Part shown: positions 1 through 8,614 of the stretch, one piece after another
Layout of the letters: each line of letters starts with the position of its first letter
Position numbering within the stretch: the first letter of the stretch is position 1
From: Pedobacter faecalis
GTDB taxonomy: Bacteria; Bacteroidota; Bacteroidia; Sphingobacteriales; Sphingobacteriaceae
Assembly: GCF_030182585.1 (NCBI RefSeq)
Contig: NZ_JARXOW010000001.1
Coordinates: forward strand, 1-64,000
Length of the DNA stretch: 64,000 bases
Reading direction: 5' to 3'
Translations under genes and position numbers: made by a program
The notes under the pieces: model-generated
What the model saw: the letters and a program-made list of their open reading frames with translations, nothing else
Told to the model about the DNA's origin: nothing
Databases searched by the model: none

Positions 1-2
1 AC

Positions 3-34
3 AAACCCTGTAGCTAACAATGCTGCAGGGTTTT
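3..34 (+). terminator. Rho-independent terminator of an upstream gene
   Basis: A 12-bp stem (3-14 with 22-33, one G-T wobble) around a 7-nt loop runs directly into a short T tract. It probably ends a gene lying to the left of the window; no coding sequence for that gene is visible here. Confidence 0.6.
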
Positions 35-157
35 GTTGTTTATACGGAGTTCTTGTCTTTATAAAACAAACCGGCTTCCGATATCCCCATTGCTACTTTA
101 TAAACCATATCGCCTTTCAATTGTTATTGGTTTAACATTCACCTAAACTTAAAAATT

Positions 158-316
158 ATGGCCAGAGGAACAAAAGTGGAAAGGAATTCGGTATCGAATC
201 AGGAACACGAGATTAAATATGAGGCTGGAAAGATGGGCGTTAAGCAGTCGGATATTAAGGACGCAAAGAAAGGCGGCTCTAACCAGCGTAAGGATATCGA
301 AAAGAAAGTAAAGTAG
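158..316 (+). CDS. Small DUF3606-like protein (52 aa)
   Basis: This 52-residue ORF is highly charged and lysine-rich (about 13 Lys). Its central part, with the pattern N-x-x-E-x-E-I-K-Y-x-A-x-K-x-G-V followed by D-I-x-x-A, resembles the DUF3606 family of small proteins of unknown function, often seen next to stress genes in Bacteroidota and Proteobacteria. There is no signal peptide or membrane segment, so it should be cytoplasmic. The ORF is followed 14 nt later by a good terminator, which supports a real monocistronic gene. The family assignment is from memory of its pattern and is moderate; the function is unknown. Confidence 0.6.
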   Translation: MARGTKVERNSVSNQEHEIKYEAGKMGVKQSDIKDAKKGGSNQRKDIEKKVK

Positions 317-330
317 AAGACAGAATTAAG

Positions 331-353
331 AGCCCCTTATAAGGGGCTTTTTT
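331..353. terminator. Terminator between convergent genes
   Basis: A perfect 18-nt palindrome (331-348, AGCCCCTTA and its complement) is followed by five T. It sits between the small DUF3606-like gene and the stop codon of the convergent PepSY gene. The T tract serves the plus strand best. Confidence 0.75.
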
Positions 354-354
354 G

Positions 355-1524
355 TTAGACATACCGTCCTGCTGGGCTTTTTGTTCTTTTGGCTGGTTTG
401 CCTTTATGGTTGTACCACATGATGAATCCGGTGATGGGTAATCCTGCGCAAATGAGCGACACGAAGAAATAGAAGAGCTTGGTGGGTATGCCGCTGTAAG
501 CGCCGGTATGCAGATCGTAATTCATGGTACGGAGTTTTTGTCCGCCCCTGATGTCCTGATCACCATACTTTAGCAATAGCTCACCCGTGTTGCGATCGAA
601 GTAATACCACATGAACTGGTGGGTCCGGTTTTTGGCCAGACGTACTTGTACATCAAGCGGATCAGTTTCCTTGTCGCGAAAGCGTACGGAAAATATGTCG
701 GCATCTTGATGATCGTGTAAGAGTTTTTTTAGTACTGAGTCGGCCGCTCCTCGGTTATAATCCGGGTTTGGGCTCGACAGAGGAATTTTAATCTTCTGGT
801 AAGGCGTGCCGCCGTTGGCTACATATTGCACCGATTTATCGGCCCATTCAAAAGCGAATACCATACCTGTTACCGAGATGATGATTCCGGGTATGATAAT
901 GTAGAACCCGAAAACATTATGGATATCGTAAATCAATCGCTTAATACCGACGCGCATTTTTAGTGCGAATCCGCGCTTAAAAGCTTTTCTCTTCCATTTT
1001 CGCGGGAACCAGAGGACGAGGCCGCTTAGCAGCAGTAGGAAAAAGCAGAGGGATGAGCCTCCGGTTATTATGCCCCCGACAGTATCGCCAAGGAGGAGAT
1101 TGCGGTGCAGGCTGAGCACGATCTGGAAAAACTCGTTCAGCGTATTTTCTATGTAGACTACTTTTCCGGTGTACGGATTTACGTACACGCGGTAGTAATA
1201 TTTGTTATAGTTCCAGTAGCCGATGCCGTCTTTGTCGGTAAGCGTAGCCCGGAAGATCCAGTTGCGCCGGCCGTCAGGGTAGATTTCAGCGCGCGTGACT
1301 TTGATATCAGCTCCCAGCGCTTGCTGTGCGGTTTGCCTCAGTTCACTGAAATCACGAAATGTGCCCCCACCGGTATCTGTAACATACAGCCTGTCGCGAT
1401 AGAAAAACGTTTTCAGCTCGTCTGCAAACACATTGATGCAGCCGGTGAGGCTGACGATCAGGACGACGATCCCGGTAATCAGCCCCAGCCATTTATGTAA
1501 CCAGAAGAAAACCTTCCTGAACAC
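355..1524 (-). CDS. PepSY-associated TM domain protein (iron-uptake operon partner)
   Basis: A 389-residue inner-membrane protein of the PepSY_TM family, which is commonly co-transcribed with TonB siderophore receptors and thought to act in reductive iron release or iron uptake. The N-terminus begins with the family hallmark F-W-L-H-K-W-L-G-L and a first membrane helix (residues about 10-35). Further helices lie near 145-175, 200-230 and 350-375, with two periplasmic PepSY-like segments between them. It starts with GTG only 3 nt after the TonB receptor stop, so both form one operon; no ATG lies close enough to replace it. The exact substrate cannot be told. Confidence 0.85.
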   Translation of the reverse strand: MFRKVFFWLHKWLGLITGIVVLIVSLTGCINVFADELKTFFYRDRLYVTDTGGGTFRDFSELRQTAQQALGADIKVTRAEIYPDGRRNWIFRATLTDKDGIGYWNYNKYYYRVYVNPYTGKVVYIENTLNEFFQIVLSLHRNLLLGDTVGGIITGGSSLCFFLLLLSGLVLWFPRKWKRKAFKRGFALKMRVGIKRLIYDIHNVFGFYIIIPGIIISVTGMVFAFEWADKSVQYVANGGTPYQKIKIPLSSPNPDYNRGAADSVLKKLLHDHQDADIFSVRFRDKETDPLDVQVRLAKNRTHQFMWYYFDRNTGELLLKYGDQDIRGGQKLRTMNYDLHTGAYSGIPTKLFYFFVSLICAGLPITGFIMWYNHKGKPAKRTKSPAGRYV

Positions 1525-1527
1525 CTG

Positions 1528-3912
1528 TTAGAAGTTGTACGATACGTTGAGACTCATGGTGGCGCCGTTGCCGCGCACGTACTCGGCATCTATGGCCCTA
1601 TACTGACTTACTACGGGATAGTAGGCGTTGTTGAGCAGGTTTTCTACACCTAGTCCGGCCGACCATTGCGCGTTGATCCGGTAGGCTGCAGTAAGGTTAA
1701 ACAGGCTTACCGGTTCTACAGGTCCTTCGCTGTTGGCGTAAAGGTTGTTGGCCCGAACGTTAAACCGGTCGCGCCCATCGGTATATACCCAGTACAATTT
1801 CATATCTAGTGCGCTTAGCGGACGGTAACCCAGGTAAGCTGTTGCTTTAGGAGGCGCAATACGCAGTCCGTTCATGTAAACCTTGGTACCGTCGGCTTGT
1901 TCAGCCTTGCCTTCTACATAGGAATAGCTGCCCCCTGCCGTCCATTGCTCGCTGACGTTTACATCAGCAGCGATTTCGTAGCCATGTATCCTTTCAGGTT
2001 CACGTTGCGCTACGAGAAAACCACCTACGTCGACCAGATTTGCCCCCAGCCTGGATGTGCTCACATAGTATGATGCGGTGAGGTTGACCATGCCCAGCCT
2101 TGAACTGAAGCCTGCCTCGTAATTGTTGGTGATGATCGGATCGGTGGCTATGGATTCCAGCGTGTTGCTTGTAGCCCTCCGCAGGATGCGTCCAAGCTCG
2201 TTGATGGCGAAGCCTTGCGAGAAGCTGATGAATGGATTGAATATTTCGTACCTGTTGTAACGCAAACCAGCATTAAAAGTGGTGGCGTTGTACGGAATCT
2301 TTCCGCCACTTACGGCGATGCTGCCTGCACCGTCCGGACCGGTTGCAATGGTGTTGAAGTCTTTAACCTTCACATCTGCATTTTCGTGACGCACGCCCGC
2401 TTTCAATACGAACTGGTTGAGCAGGTCGATGTTAAACTGCGCGTACGGTGCAAGGTTGAGCATGTTCATGTCTGGAATGTATACCCGTCCATCAGTAAGC
2501 ACCTGGTTGGTACGGTCATTTAGCAGGTCTAATCCGTAAGTTAACTCACCCTGGCCCAGACCGCCCATTGCCCAGGGCGTATTGAGCGTAAGCCTGACAC
2601 CCTTTTTGAATGATTGTATTTTCGTTTGTCCTGGCCCGTACCATGCGGTGCCTTGCTCTACATAGCGGTTCATGGATACGAAGCTGTTGTAATAGGCAGA
2701 CAGATCAAGCGAACTTGCTAAAGGCAGGGCAGTATTTTGGTAGGAGATGAGGGCGTTGTGGTTATAGGGCGTTCCGGCAGGTTCGCCCGGATCATCGCCT
2801 TTCTGGCCAACTGAAGGTGCCTGCCCATATTTTCCTGTCACATTGATATAGTCTGCATCCTGTACGCTACGAAACAGGTTGTAGGAGGCAGTAACTGCGC
2901 TGTTTGCGTTTGGTTTGTACGATAGTTTGGCAAATGCATTATATAGAGAGTTTTCTCCCAGTCCGTCGGGCTGTGCGTTTACATTGCCCTTCGCGTCACG
3001 CAGCACACCGGTGTAATTATAGGTGCCGTTTACCACATAGGAGAGCTTGTCGGCCGTTCCGGAAAAGCCCTGAGATAAGCGATAACCAAGCGTATTTGCG
3101 GGATGAGCAACATTGCTGTTTAATCCGACGCTCGTGGTGCCGCTGAACGCTTTGTCGGCCACCGCTTTCTTCGTGATAAAGTTGATGATTCCCCCTGCGG
3201 AGCCATTACCGTAAATGGAGGTAGCGCCTTTGATGACTTCCACACGTTCAATGACCGCAGGATCAAGCGTACGGATGTCGCGGCTTCCGTTCATGAGCGG
3301 TGTAGATTGTGGTATTCCGTCGATGAGCACAAGTACCTGGCGCCCCCTGAGGGTCTGTCCGGCGTTAGTCGCTTTATTATTCGATGTCCCTAATCCCGGT
3401 ATGGTATTCCCTAAAATGGCCGCTACCGAGGGGTTAACGTTCAACTGTTCCTTTACTTCGCGTTCGGTAAGGATGCTCACCGAAGATGGTACGTCTTTAA
3501 GGCTCTCGGGCTTTCTGCCGGCAGTTACAATTACTTCTGAGAGGTCGGTGCCGGGCTGAAGTACGAAAGTCAGCTCCTGTGCTTGTCCGGCTTCCAGGTT
3601 GATGTCTCTCGTCTCTGACTGCTGGCCTACACGGCTAACGGTGAGCTGATAAATGCCCGGACGTAAACCCGTAATACGGAATTTACCCTCAGCATTTGTC
3701 TGACTGCTCTTGCCTCCCTTAATGGCTGCAGTAGCATATTGGAGAGGCTGACCATTGGTGTCGGAAACTGTTCCGGTGATGGTAGCGCCTGAGGTTTCGC
3801 TGTTTTGCGCAGACGCGGTGGTGAACAGGAAAAGGAACATTATGCTTAGCAAAAAGCCGGACAGAAGTTTAGCCGCTGGCCCGGAGGGTATAAGTAAGTA
3901 TGAATTCGGCAT
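1528..3912 (-). CDS. TonB-dependent outer-membrane receptor (siderophore type)
   Basis: A 794-residue outer-membrane receptor. In order it has a signal peptide (about 1-36, ending in A-S-A-Q), a carboxypeptidase-regulatory-like beta-sandwich (about 42-118), a TonB-box-like S-E-V-I-V-T-A (about 124-130), a plug domain (about 135-245, with V-L-V-L-I-D-G-I-P and V-E-R-V-E-V-I-K-G) and a beta barrel ending in the aromatic C-terminal residue F794. It should import a chelate using energy from TonB-ExbBD. The downstream PepSY partner argues for iron, but the ligand is inferred, not read. The promoter lies immediately upstream. Confidence 0.9.
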   Translation of the reverse strand: MPNSYLLIPSGPAAKLLSGFLLSIMFLFLFTTASAQNSETSGATITGTVSDTNGQPLQYATAAIKGGKSSQTNAEGKFRITGLRPGIYQLTVSRVGQQSETRDINLEAGQAQELTFVLQPGTDLSEVIVTAGRKPESLKDVPSSVSILTEREVKEQLNVNPSVAAILGNTIPGLGTSNNKATNAGQTLRGRQVLVLIDGIPQSTPLMNGSRDIRTLDPAVIERVEVIKGATSIYGNGSAGGIINFITKKAVADKAFSGTTSVGLNSNVAHPANTLGYRLSQGFSGTADKLSYVVNGTYNYTGVLRDAKGNVNAQPDGLGENSLYNAFAKLSYKPNANSAVTASYNLFRSVQDADYINVTGKYGQAPSVGQKGDDPGEPAGTPYNHNALISYQNTALPLASSLDLSAYYNSFVSMNRYVEQGTAWYGPGQTKIQSFKKGVRLTLNTPWAMGGLGQGELTYGLDLLNDRTNQVLTDGRVYIPDMNMLNLAPYAQFNIDLLNQFVLKAGVRHENADVKVKDFNTIATGPDGAGSIAVSGGKIPYNATTFNAGLRYNRYEIFNPFISFSQGFAINELGRILRRATSNTLESIATDPIITNNYEAGFSSRLGMVNLTASYYVSTSRLGANLVDVGGFLVAQREPERIHGYEIAADVNVSEQWTAGGSYSYVEGKAEQADGTKVYMNGLRIAPPKATAYLGYRPLSALDMKLYWVYTDGRDRFNVRANNLYANSEGPVEPVSLFNLTAAYRINAQWSAGLGVENLLNNAYYPVVSQYRAIDAEYVRGNGATMSLNVSYNF

Positions 3913-3934
3913 ATTGGTTTGTTTTGAATTGGTG

Positions 3935-3965
3935 CAAATATATTTTTATTTGGATTCATTACAAA
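3935..3965 (-). promoter_or_regulatory. Bacteroidota-type promoter of the TonB receptor-PepSY operon
   Basis: On the minus strand a -33 TTTG (3965-3962) is followed after 19 nt by a -7 TATATTTG (3942-3935), matching the Bacteroidota consensus TTTG-N19-TAnnTTTG exactly. Start of transcription would be near 3928, about 16 nt before the ATG. Confidence 0.7.
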
Positions 3966-3997
3966 TTAAATGAACGGTTATCTGCCCACGGCTTGCG

Positions 3998-4026
3998 TTT
4001 GATAGCAGGATAAAATGTGTATCTTG
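3998..4026 (+). promoter_or_regulatory. Putative promoter of the xylanase gene
   Basis: TTTG at 3998-4001 and the -7-like TATCTTG at 4020-4026 (one T short of the consensus), 18 nt apart. The predicted leader is only about 13 nt. Confidence 0.4.
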
Positions 4027-4045
4027 AGCTATATAAATCCAGTGT

Positions 4046-5116
4046 ATGAGAAGTGTTCTATTACTATTGATTTTTGTCGCGGGCGCTAGTCGCCTGCCAG
4101 CCCAGAGCGGTACGGATGGTAAGGGACTTAAGGATTACTACAAGGCTTACTTTCCGATAGGAGTAGCCATAACGCCACGTCAGCTGCAGAATCCGGACGA
4201 AAGGAAGCTGATTTTGAAGGAGTTTAACAGCGTAACTGCCGAGAATGCGATGAAAATGGAACCGATTCATCCGGAGGAAAACCGTTACGACTGGCGTGGT
4301 GCAGATGCGATCGTTGATTTCGCTGCTGCAAATGGGTTGAAGGTGAGAGGGCATACCCTTTGCTGGCATTCCCAGGCACCAGATTGGATGTTCCGCGATG
4401 ATAAGGGTGAGCGGGTAGGTAAGGAAGTTCTGCTTGAACGCCTGAAGGCACATATTTATACTGTGGTGAAACGCTACAAAGGCAAGATATATGCCTGGGA
4501 TGTGGTGAATGAAGCAATTTCAGATAATCCCAATGAGTTCTTACGAAACTCGGTGTGGTACCAGATATGCGGTGAGGACTTTATTTTTAAAGCGTTTCAG
4601 TATGCGCATGAGGCCGATCCGGATGCGGTGTTGTTTTATAACGACTATAATGCTGAACACCCGGAAAAGCGTCAGCGTATTTATAAACTGTTAAAAAAGC
4701 TGACAGATGCCAAGGTTCCTATCCACGGTGTAGGTCTGCAGGGACACTGGTCTGTCACCGGTCCTTCCGAAGAAACCATAAAAGCGGCTGTGGATCAGTA
4801 TTCGGCATTAGGCCTTAAAGTGCAAATTACCGAACTGGACGTATCTGTTTATCCCGATGGCGACAGGAAAACCGAAGGGGCCGCTAGTTCCGGATTCACA
4901 CAAGGGCTGCAGAAGAAGCAGGAAGAGCAATACGGTATGTTTTTCCGGGTGTTCCGGCAATACCGTGGTGTACTTACGGGCGTCACCTTCTGGAATTTGT
5001 CGGACCGCCACAGCTGGCTCGACAACTTCCCGGTACGCGGCCGTAAGAACTACCCGCTTTTATTTGACAAGGACCTGCAGCCTAAGGGCGCTTACTGGAA
5101 CGTGGTCAGGTTTTAA
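4046..5116 (+). CDS. Secreted endo-1,4-beta-xylanase, GH10
   Basis: A 356-residue glycoside hydrolase family 10 enzyme that cleaves beta-1,4-xylan. A signal peptide covers about residues 1-20. The catalytic TIM barrel follows, with the family signatures visible: A-E-N-A-M-K near 65-70, H-T-L-C-W-H at 103-108, the acid/base Glu156 in W-D-V-V-N-E and the nucleophile Glu263 in I-T-E-L-D-V-S, and T-F-W-N-L-S-D near the C-terminus. There is no carbohydrate-binding module; it is a compact single-domain enzyme, probably periplasmic or secreted. It is a lone gene; no SusCD pair adjoins it. Confidence 0.93.
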   Translation: MRSVLLLLIFVAGASRLPAQSGTDGKGLKDYYKAYFPIGVAITPRQLQNPDERKLILKEFNSVTAENAMKMEPIHPEENRYDWRGADAIVDFAAANGLKVRGHTLCWHSQAPDWMFRDDKGERVGKEVLLERLKAHIYTVVKRYKGKIYAWDVVNEAISDNPNEFLRNSVWYQICGEDFIFKAFQYAHEADPDAVLFYNDYNAEHPEKRQRIYKLLKKLTDAKVPIHGVGLQGHWSVTGPSEETIKAAVDQYSALGLKVQITELDVSVYPDGDRKTEGAASSGFTQGLQKKQEEQYGMFFRVFRQYRGVLTGVTFWNLSDRHSWLDNFPVRGRKNYPLLFDKDLQPKGAYWNVVRF

Positions 5117-5125
5117 GGCATACGA

Positions 5126-5686
5126 CTAGGCCCGGAGCGTTTTCATCGCTTCTGCCCACTTCGCTAACTCTTTAAACATGGCTCCTGCGGCTTTACCATG
5201 ACTTTCGTCGGCCCCAAACTTTCCGTCTTCACCTATAAACTTACTGAACATCGGTAGGGTAACTCCCTGGTTGAGGGGCATCATATGCAGCGTGGTGAGT
5301 ACCTGCTTAAGCATTTGCGTGGAGCGTAAGCCACCGGAAACGCCGCCATAACTCACTATTCCTACTGGTTTATAGGCCCATTCATTGAAAAGGTAATCGA
5401 GGGCATTTTTAATTGGCGCCGGAAACCCGTAATTATATTCCGCCAGAACAATAATGAAGGCGTCGGCCTCACTGATCTTAGCACTCCAGTCTTTCGTATG
5501 CTGATGCTGATATTGTTGTAACCGCGGATGTTGCGGCTCGTCCATCAATGGAAGATTGATTGCAGCAAGATCAAGCAGTTCGGCATCTATGTTTTCCTGT
5601 GAGGCAGCAAGGTTGTATATCCACTCGGCAATGGCGATTCCTTTGCGCTCTGGCCGGGTTGTAGAGGTGATGATCTTTACATTCAT
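5126..5686 (-). CDS. NADPH-dependent FMN reductase family protein
   Basis: A 186-residue flavodoxin-like NAD(P)H:flavin oxidoreductase (FMN_red family). The N-terminus (about 3-15) has the phosphate-binding strand-loop I-I-T-S-T-T-R-P, and the family signature E-Y-N-Y-G-F-P-A-P-I-K-N-A-L-D and S-Y-G-G-V-S-G-G are present. It is cytoplasmic and presumably acts on quinones or azo compounds. It converges on the xylanase with 9 nt between the stops and is divergent from the alpha/beta hydrolase. Confidence 0.85.
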   Translation of the reverse strand: MNVKIITSTTRPERKGIAIAEWIYNLAASQENIDAELLDLAAINLPLMDEPQHPRLQQYQHQHTKDWSAKISEADAFIIVLAEYNYGFPAPIKNALDYLFNEWAYKPVGIVSYGGVSGGLRSTQMLKQVLTTLHMMPLNQGVTLPMFSKFIGEDGKFGADESHGKAAGAMFKELAKWAEAMKTLRA

Positions 5687-5845
5687 TTTCTGTCTTTTTT
5701 AAGATAAAGGTACATATCCGGGGATTGTTTTTGTTGAAGGGGAAAAATGTACAATGCTCATGGCAATATGTCCATTCCCCCGCTGTATGTGTTTGTGCAA
5801 CTTTGTACTGTTCAATTAATCATAAACACTAAAACAATAAATAAA

Positions 5846-6772
5846 ATGAAAAATTCAGTATCAAAAACAATCAGCAAGTTAATTTTAGCAGCGGTTATCG
5901 CTTTCGGTGTAAAAGATTCAGTGCACGCTCAAGGGAAAAGAGTACCTGCTTCGCTTGGCAGGGAGGAGTATGTTGAGGTGGAAAAAAATGTTAGGTTACA
6001 TGTTACCGACCTGGGTGAAGGTAAACCTGTTGTCCTGATTCATGGATGGCCGCTGAGCAACGCCATGTACGAGTATCAGTACCAATATCTGGTTCGAAAG
6101 GGTTTCAGGGTCATAGGAATCTCTCTTCGCGGGTTTGGTAAGTCGGACAAGCCATACGGACGCTATGATTTTGATGTATTCTCGGATGATATCAAAGTTG
6201 TCCTAGAAAAGTTGAAAATTGAAGATGCGGTGCTTGGCGGTTTCTCGATGGGCGGAGCCGTGGTGATTCACTATGTAACAAAGTATAACGCGGCTCATGT
6301 AGGAAAACTGGCCTTATTCGCAGCCGCGGCTCCGACATGGAAACAACGCGAGGGTGCTCCTTATGGTGTGCCCGAAGCTGATGCGATAAATCTTATTAAT
6401 GAAACGATGAAGAACAGGCAGGATTTAATTGCCGGATTTGGAAAAGATTTTCCGGCCAGGGAAGGTGCTATCTCTCAGAACATTGTGAAGTGGCTGGAGA
6501 ATATGAATCTGGAGGCCTCGCCATATGCGACAACTGAATCTATCAGGTCATTACTTAACCTGGACCTACGACGGGAGCTTTCAAAGATCAAAATACCGAC
6601 CGTCATTTTTAGTGCGGTGCACGACAAACTGGTTAGTTTATCGGCCGGTGAAGCGCTCAAAAAGGGAATTGCAAATGCTCACCTGGTAAGGTTTGAAAAT
6701 AGCGGACACGCCTTATTCTTTGAAGAAGCAGACAAGTTCAATGCAGAGTTGGAAAAGTTTGCAAGACAATAA
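5846..6772 (+). CDS. Secreted alpha/beta hydrolase
   Basis: A 308-residue alpha/beta-hydrolase of the non-haem chloroperoxidase/esterase type. I place the start at 5846, because from there the protein opens with a clean signal peptide (about 1-28, ending V-H-A); the longer reading from 5747 puts 33 unlikely residues in front of it. The oxyanion motif H-G-W-P is at 66-69, the nucleophile elbow G-F-S-M-G-G carries Ser134, Asp260 lies in S-A-V-H-D and His288 in N-S-G-H, completing the triad. Substrate unknown. The AraC gene follows 36 nt downstream and may regulate it. A -7-like CAACTTTG lies at 5798-5805 without a clear -33, consistent with an activator-dependent promoter. Confidence 0.85.
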   Translation: MKNSVSKTISKLILAAVIAFGVKDSVHAQGKRVPASLGREEYVEVEKNVRLHVTDLGEGKPVVLIHGWPLSNAMYEYQYQYLVRKGFRVIGISLRGFGKSDKPYGRYDFDVFSDDIKVVLEKLKIEDAVLGGFSMGGAVVIHYVTKYNAAHVGKLALFAAAAPTWKQREGAPYGVPEADAINLINETMKNRQDLIAGFGKDFPAREGAISQNIVKWLENMNLEASPYATTESIRSLLNLDLRRELSKIKIPTVIFSAVHDKLVSLSAGEALKKGIANAHLVRFENSGHALFFEEADKFNAELEKFARQ

Positions 6773-6808
6773 CACCCCCGTTTGCCTATTTTAGAGAAAT
6801 TTTGCTAA

Positions 6809-7660
6809 ATGAGGAAAGATAATTATCTGTTTGAAAGCAGCCTGAAGACATTCGGGCTGCTTCATTTTGATCAGGTTGAGGCAGCCGGCATTGATGCCTA
6901 TAAATCATATATCAAGGTTTTATATCTGCCGGAAGGCTATACCATAAAGGTAGATTTTGCGGTGTATAACACGGCTAAGCCTACGCTTCTGTTTGTGGCC
7001 CCCAACCAGCATATCGAGTTAGAACGTTTGGGAGACCGGCCTGGACATTTCGTATATTATAATCGTGATTTTTATTGTATTCAGATCAATGATGCGGAGG
7101 TTTCTTGTGATGGGCTGTTATTTAACAATATTCATAATATGCCTGTGGTTGTGCTGGAAAGCAGGGAGGCTGCATTTATCGATTACCTGTTTTCTGAACT
7201 GGAGGACGAGTTCTTGAACAACGACTCTTCGATGGAGGAAATGCTTCGTACCTACCTGAAGCAGTTGCTGATTAAGGCTACACGGCTATGGAAAATACAG
7301 CATCTGGACAGGGTGGTGACGGAGCAGCATGCCGACCTGGAATTTTTCAGGAAATTCACCCTGCTCGTTGACGCGAACTATAAACAGAAACATACGGTAG
7401 CCGATTATGCTGACCTGCTGTATATGTCGCCCAAGACAATTACCCATAAATTTAAACGGCTTAATCTTCCACAGCCCAACGAGGTCATCAAAAACAGGAT
7501 CGTGCTGGAGGCTAAGCGTTTATTGGTTCACACTGGGATGACTGCAAAAGAGATTGCTTACGATCTGGGCTACGACGATCCGGCGTATTTTAGCCGTCTG
7601 TTTTTGGTGAAGACCGGCGAGTCGCCTACAGGTTTCAGGGCTAAATATAATCATCGTTAA
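6809..7660 (+). CDS. AraC-family transcriptional regulator
   Basis: A 283-residue regulator. The N-terminal part (about 15-130) looks like a cupin-type effector domain; the C-terminal part (about 190-283) is the double helix-turn-helix of AraC/XylS, with A-D-L-L-Y-M-S-P-K-T-I-T-H-K-F-K as first recognition unit and A-Y-D-L-G-Y-D-D-P-A-Y-F-S-R-L-F as the diagnostic second one, ending near P-T-G-F-R. It follows the alpha/beta hydrolase in the same direction and is the likely local regulator. Its stop codon overlaps the stop of the convergent gene by 4 nt. Confidence 0.9.
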   Translation: MRKDNYLFESSLKTFGLLHFDQVEAAGIDAYKSYIKVLYLPEGYTIKVDFAVYNTAKPTLLFVAPNQHIELERLGDRPGHFVYYNRDFYCIQINDAEVSCDGLLFNNIHNMPVVVLESREAAFIDYLFSELEDEFLNNDSSMEEMLRTYLKQLLIKATRLWKIQHLDRVVTEQHADLEFFRKFTLLVDANYKQKHTVADYADLLYMSPKTITHKFKRLNLPQPNEVIKNRIVLEAKRLLVHTGMTAKEIAYDLGYDDPAYFSRLFLVKTGESPTGFRAKYNHR

Positions 7661-8613
7661 TATTCTATGGTGGCCGACAATGCGACGTCGTATTCGGTAT
7701 GCTCGACCCAGTTTCCCCTGGGGTCTTTAATATAGGCCCTTGGAATTTCTTTCCGTGGATACCCGATGAGGGCAGGCTCGTACTTTATGGAATATGCTGG
7801 CACGGTATCATGGACTTGTTCGCCTTTGCGGTTGATTCGCTCTACCTTCAAGGCACTGCCGAAAAAGACGACTTCGTTGAAAGGTATGGGAAGCCACTCG
7901 ATGGCTACAAAAAACTGGGTGCCGTTTATCGTAATCTTATCTTCGCTCATATCTATAACATACCAGATGCTGTTGTTCTTTAATTCGATGGTCTTAGTGA
8001 AGCGTATCTTTCCGGGGAGTCCGCCAGTCGTGACTTCCATTATGTGAACAAGGAAGCGTGTTTTAGCGTGTGCTGTACTTCGGCTGGGTGAGCGCGGACC
8101 GTTGAAATTGCGTCTTCCGATCTGAATTTTTTTGAGGGATGAATATTCCTCCGGTGAGGTAAACAGCTTTGCATAAAAATAACTGAACGGTGTGAACGCG
8201 TGAGTTACATAACGGGGCGGCTCGTCTCTTACATGAGTAAGGTCGAATTTATTCAGCACCTTTTGCTTCCGGCGGCGGTCGGTAATGGCTACTTCCTCCA
8301 GAATCGTCGTAGCCGGTGTGAGGACTACAATGCGCTGAGTTAGAAATTCGCTTGCCGCGATTCGTGCTGTAACATATCCTACTGCGCTGAAAATCAAGGT
8401 GTCATTATCCAGACTGTCTTTTTCAGACAATAACTTAAAAAAGCCATGAGCGTCAGTTATTACAGCGATATCCTCGTTAAGGAGCCTAACGTTGACGTTA
8501 CTGACAGGCTGCTCGGTGGTCTTATTGAAAACTTGCCCTTCGAATGTAAGTTGAGCGAAGCCTGCCAGCGGAAACAGCGCCACTATGAATAAAATGAGCG
8601 TGCGTATTTTCAT
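7657..8613 (-). CDS. Carboxypeptidase-regulatory-like domain protein, copy B
   Basis: A 318-residue exported protein of unknown function. A signal peptide (about 1-20, ending G-F-A-Q) precedes a CarboxypepD_reg-like beta-sandwich (about 22-100, beginning L-T-F-E-G-Q-V-F-N-K-T-T), a basic linker with R-R-R-K-Q-K, and an unrecognised C-terminal beta-rich region. That region shares the run I-E-L-K-N...I-T-I-N-G-T-Q-F-F-V-A-I-E with the upstream neighbour, so the two are paralogues. The ATG at 8613 lies 1 nt from the neighbour's stop at 8615, so they are co-transcribed. Role unknown, probably periplasmic. Confidence 0.75.
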   Translation of the reverse strand: MKIRTLILFIVALFPLAGFAQLTFEGQVFNKTTEQPVSNVNVRLLNEDIAVITDAHGFFKLLSEKDSLDNDTLIFSAVGYVTARIAASEFLTQRIVVLTPATTILEEVAITDRRRKQKVLNKFDLTHVRDEPPRYVTHAFTPFSYFYAKLFTSPEEYSSLKKIQIGRRNFNGPRSPSRSTAHAKTRFLVHIMEVTTGGLPGKIRFTKTIELKNNSIWYVIDMSEDKITINGTQFFVAIEWLPIPFNEVVFFGSALKVERINRKGEQVHDTVPAYSIKYEPALIGYPRKEIPRAYIKDPRGNWVEHTEYDVALSATIEY

Positions 8614-8614
8614 A

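Noticed and set aside
1105..1500. 131-residue plus-strand ORF in the PepSY gene
   Set aside because: Antisense shadow without signal or domain; the opposite strand encodes a clear PepSY protein.
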